This document shows positions 62,445-64,000 of a stretch of DNA of 64,000 nucleotides, piece after piece. The stretch spans positions 248,001-312,000 of the forward strand of contig NZ_JAOBTH010000027.1 in assembly GCF_025215075.1 (NCBI RefSeq), read 5' to 3'. The notes below the pieces were generated by a model that saw only the letters and a program-made list of their open reading frames with translations, was not told the DNA's origin and ran no database searches. Source of the stretch: Tenacibaculum haliotis. GTDB lineage: Bacteria; Bacteroidota; Bacteroidia; Flavobacteriales; Flavobacteriaceae. A program made the position numbers and the translations under genes. Each line of letters begins with the position of its first letter. Positions within the stretch are counted from its first letter, which is position 1.

Positions 62445-63215
62445 TTGAAAGTTTTTAAATCCATATTAAATACCATTCCCAGGCCTTTATTAATTAAAGC
62501 GAGCTATTTGGTTCGCCCAGTAATTGCTTGGTGGTTAAAAGGCGATAAATTCACCGATCCTATTGATGGAAAATCATTTCGGAAATTTTTACCGTATGGC
62601 TACGGTGTACAACGAGAAAACGCGCTTTCACCTTCTACATTATCTTTAGAAAGACATCGTTTATTGTGGATCTATTTACAAAATGAAACTGATTTTTTTT
62701 CTTCGGATAAAAAATTAAAAGTGTTACATATTGCTCCAGAACAATGCTTTTTAGATATTTTTAGAAAACAGAAAAACCTAGAGTATATTACTTCAGATTT
62801 AGAATCGCCAATTGCAGATGTAAAGGCTGATATTTGCGATTTACCCTTTAAGGATAATGAATTTGATGTGGTGTTTTGCAACCATGTTTTAGAACACATT
62901 CCTAATGATACAAAAGCAATGCAAGAATTGTATCGCGTAATGAGAGTTGGCGGATTCGGAATTTTTCAGATTCCACAAGACTTATCAAGAGAAAAAACTT
63001 TTGAAGATGATTCTATTACCGACCGTAAAGAGCGTGCCGAAATATTTGGACAGTACGATCATGTTCGTGTGTATGGGCGTGATTATTTTAACAAGCTTCG
63101 TTCCATAGGTTTTAAAGTTGATGAAGTTGATTTTACAAAAAAAATCACTCCAGAAAAACTAGAACGATTTGCTTTAATGAAAGGCGAAATTTTGCCTGTG
63201 TGTTTTAAAGGTTAA
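62445..63215 (+). CDS. Class I SAM-dependent methyltransferase, TTG start
   Basis: The TTG start at 62445 directly follows the previous stop; no ATG occurs until well into the fold. The 256-residue protein has SAM motif I VLHIAPEQCFLDIF, DLESPIADVKADI, then FDVVFCNHVLEHIPND. Substrate is unknown. It converges with the ApbE gene, overlapping by 4 bases. Confidence 0.88.
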   Translation: MKVFKSILNTIPRPLLIKASYLVRPVIAWWLKGDKFTDPIDGKSFRKFLPYGYGVQRENALSPSTLSLERHRLLWIYLQNETDFFSSDKKLKVLHIAPEQCFLDIFRKQKNLEYITSDLESPIADVKADICDLPFKDNEFDVVFCNHVLEHIPNDTKAMQELYRVMRVGGFGIFQIPQDLSREKTFEDDSITDRKERAEIFGQYDHVRVYGRDYFNKLRSIGFKVDEVDFTKKITPEKLERFALMKGEILPVCFKG

Positions 63216-64000
63216 TTCACGAACTCTTTTAATTTATTATTTTCATCATTGTACAATAAAACCACTTTTAGCTCTGGGTGTTTTTGTAAAAATATTTTTG
63301 TTTTTTCCAAACCCATTGCTAAAAAAGCAGTTGCATATGCATCTACGTCAGCACAATCTCCTTTTAAACGAACGGAAACACTTAACAAGTTACTCTCAGA
63401 AGCCAATCCTGTTTTCGGATTTACGGTATGCACTATTTTTTCTCCTTTAGCATTTACTTTAAATTTTCTATAATTCCCAGAAGTAGCCATTGACTCATCA
63501 TCTAGCATTATCACTTTCTGAACTGATCGAGTTCCATCTACATTAGGCTTTTCAATAGCAACTTTCCATAATTTTGAATTCTTTTTTCCTCTTGCTCTTA
63601 TCTCACCTCCTATTTCTATCAAATAATTAGTCACTTTTTTACTTTCTAAAAACCAACCAATAACATCAACACCATATCCTTTAGCAAAAGCATTCACATT
63701 AAATTCAATATGATTTGAATCACGATATACTTTACTATTTTTAAGCATTACCTTATCAAAACCAACACCAATCATCAGGTTGTTGATTTCTTCGGATGAT
63801 AAATTTTTAATTTCATTACCCGAACCAAAACCATAGGCATTGATTAATTTGCCTATTGTTGGGTCAAAATAACCATCCGTCTCTTTATATATTCTTTTCG
63901 CTTTATCAAAAACATCTATAAACATAGCATCAACAACAATAGTTGAATCTCCTTTGTTAATTTTAGAAATATCAGAAGTAGGCATATATGTTGATAATGA
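63212..64000 (-). CDS. ApbE-family FAD:protein FMN transferase (5' partial)
   Basis: The frame stays open to base 64000, so the N-terminus lies outside the window; the visible part begins SLSTYMPTSDISKIN. Features of ApbE flavin transferases are present: TDGYFDPTIGKLINAYGFG, FNVNAFAKGYGVD, IEIGGEIRARG and MATSGNYRKF followed by HTVNPKTG. ApbE attaches FMN to Thr in proteins such as NqrB/C or RnfG; no target is in the window. Confidence 0.92.
   Translation of the reverse strand, partial: SLSTYMPTSDISKINKGDSTIVVDAMFIDVFDKAKRIYKETDGYFDPTIGKLINAYGFGSGNEIKNLSSEEINNLMIGVGFDKVMLKNSKVYRDSNHIEFNVNAFAKGYGVDVIGWFLESKKVTNYLIEIGGEIRARGKKNSKLWKVAIEKPNVDGTRSVQKVIMLDDESMATSGNYRKFKVNAKGEKIVHTVNPKTGLASESNLLSVSVRLKGDCADVDAYATAFLAMGLEKTKIFLQKHPELKVVLLYNDENNKLKEFVN

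Overview
The window is 64 kb of low-GC chromosome from a member of the Bacteroidetes, almost certainly a marine Flavobacteriaceae of the Tenacibaculum/Polaribacter kind. The genus is inference. Support comes from the -7 promoter element TAnnTTTG ahead of many genes, scarcity of Shine-Dalgarno sites, OMP_b-brl_3-type receptor, GSCFA and GldL-like proteins, and a compact crtI-crtB-crtZ-crtY carotenoid set. No prophage, transposase, CRISPR array or rRNA operon was seen. Both ends cut genes: a DHDPS-family enzyme at base 1 and an ApbE-family protein at base 64000.

Layout. 1-4831 (+) is a complete trans-4-hydroxyproline catabolic cluster (deaminase, semialdehyde dehydrogenase, epimerase, FAD-dependent D-hydroxyproline dehydrogenase) with a small DUF3781-like gene inside. 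4873-7316 (-) holds a DsbD-type reductase and a second copy of its periplasmic domain. 7457-7715 carries two initiator tRNA genes, each with its own promoter and terminator. 7854-13497 has the GTPases era and der and an outer-membrane receptor. 13638-17278 has a GAF-like protein facing an HD-domain/Pycsar-effector-type membrane protein. 17415-25898 (+) has msrB-msrA-selO, an XdhC/MocA pair, a lipoprotein fusing a metallophosphoesterase to a beta barrel, and a DUF423 protein.

25948-31018 (-) is an accessory-looking island: an M48 peptidase with TerB-like tail, a leucine-rich-repeat protein, a protein with an Sm-like N-terminus, a single-domain paralogue of the LRR protein's N-terminus, and a probable 30-residue lipoprotein. 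A LytS/LytTR-type two-component pair follows. 34732-38788 (-) holds a propeller-like lipoprotein, the TPM/TPM/LemA set, a MerR regulator and an M23 peptidase, divergent from alaS.

The most striking part is 41934-54888 (-). Sixteen genes from crtI to a DNA photolyase lie with gaps of at most 36 bp and many overlaps. They encode carotenoid synthesis, TspO, an ABC1 kinase, flavin- and NAD-linked oxidoreductases, glutathione peroxidase, a CIA30 protein and conserved unknowns. Directly upstream is a MerR regulator carrying both motifs of the B12-dependent CarH photoreceptors (W-x9-EH and E-x-H-x-x-G). The arrangement reads as one light-controlled photoprotection operon. Its first gene, crtI, has no ordinary start codon in the correct frame and seems to begin at ATT.

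The right end (54999-64000) is mostly housekeeping: GSCFA protein, rhodanese, phenylalanine hydroxylase, an M48 lipoprotein peptidase, gpmI, a thioredoxin-like lipoprotein, map, a GldL-like mini-protein, a methyltransferase and ApbE. Two copies of an about 88-bp intergenic element (41612 and 59173) share a compensatory base-pair change and look like a structured RNA. Two REP-like composite hairpins (41814 and 55974) are also present.
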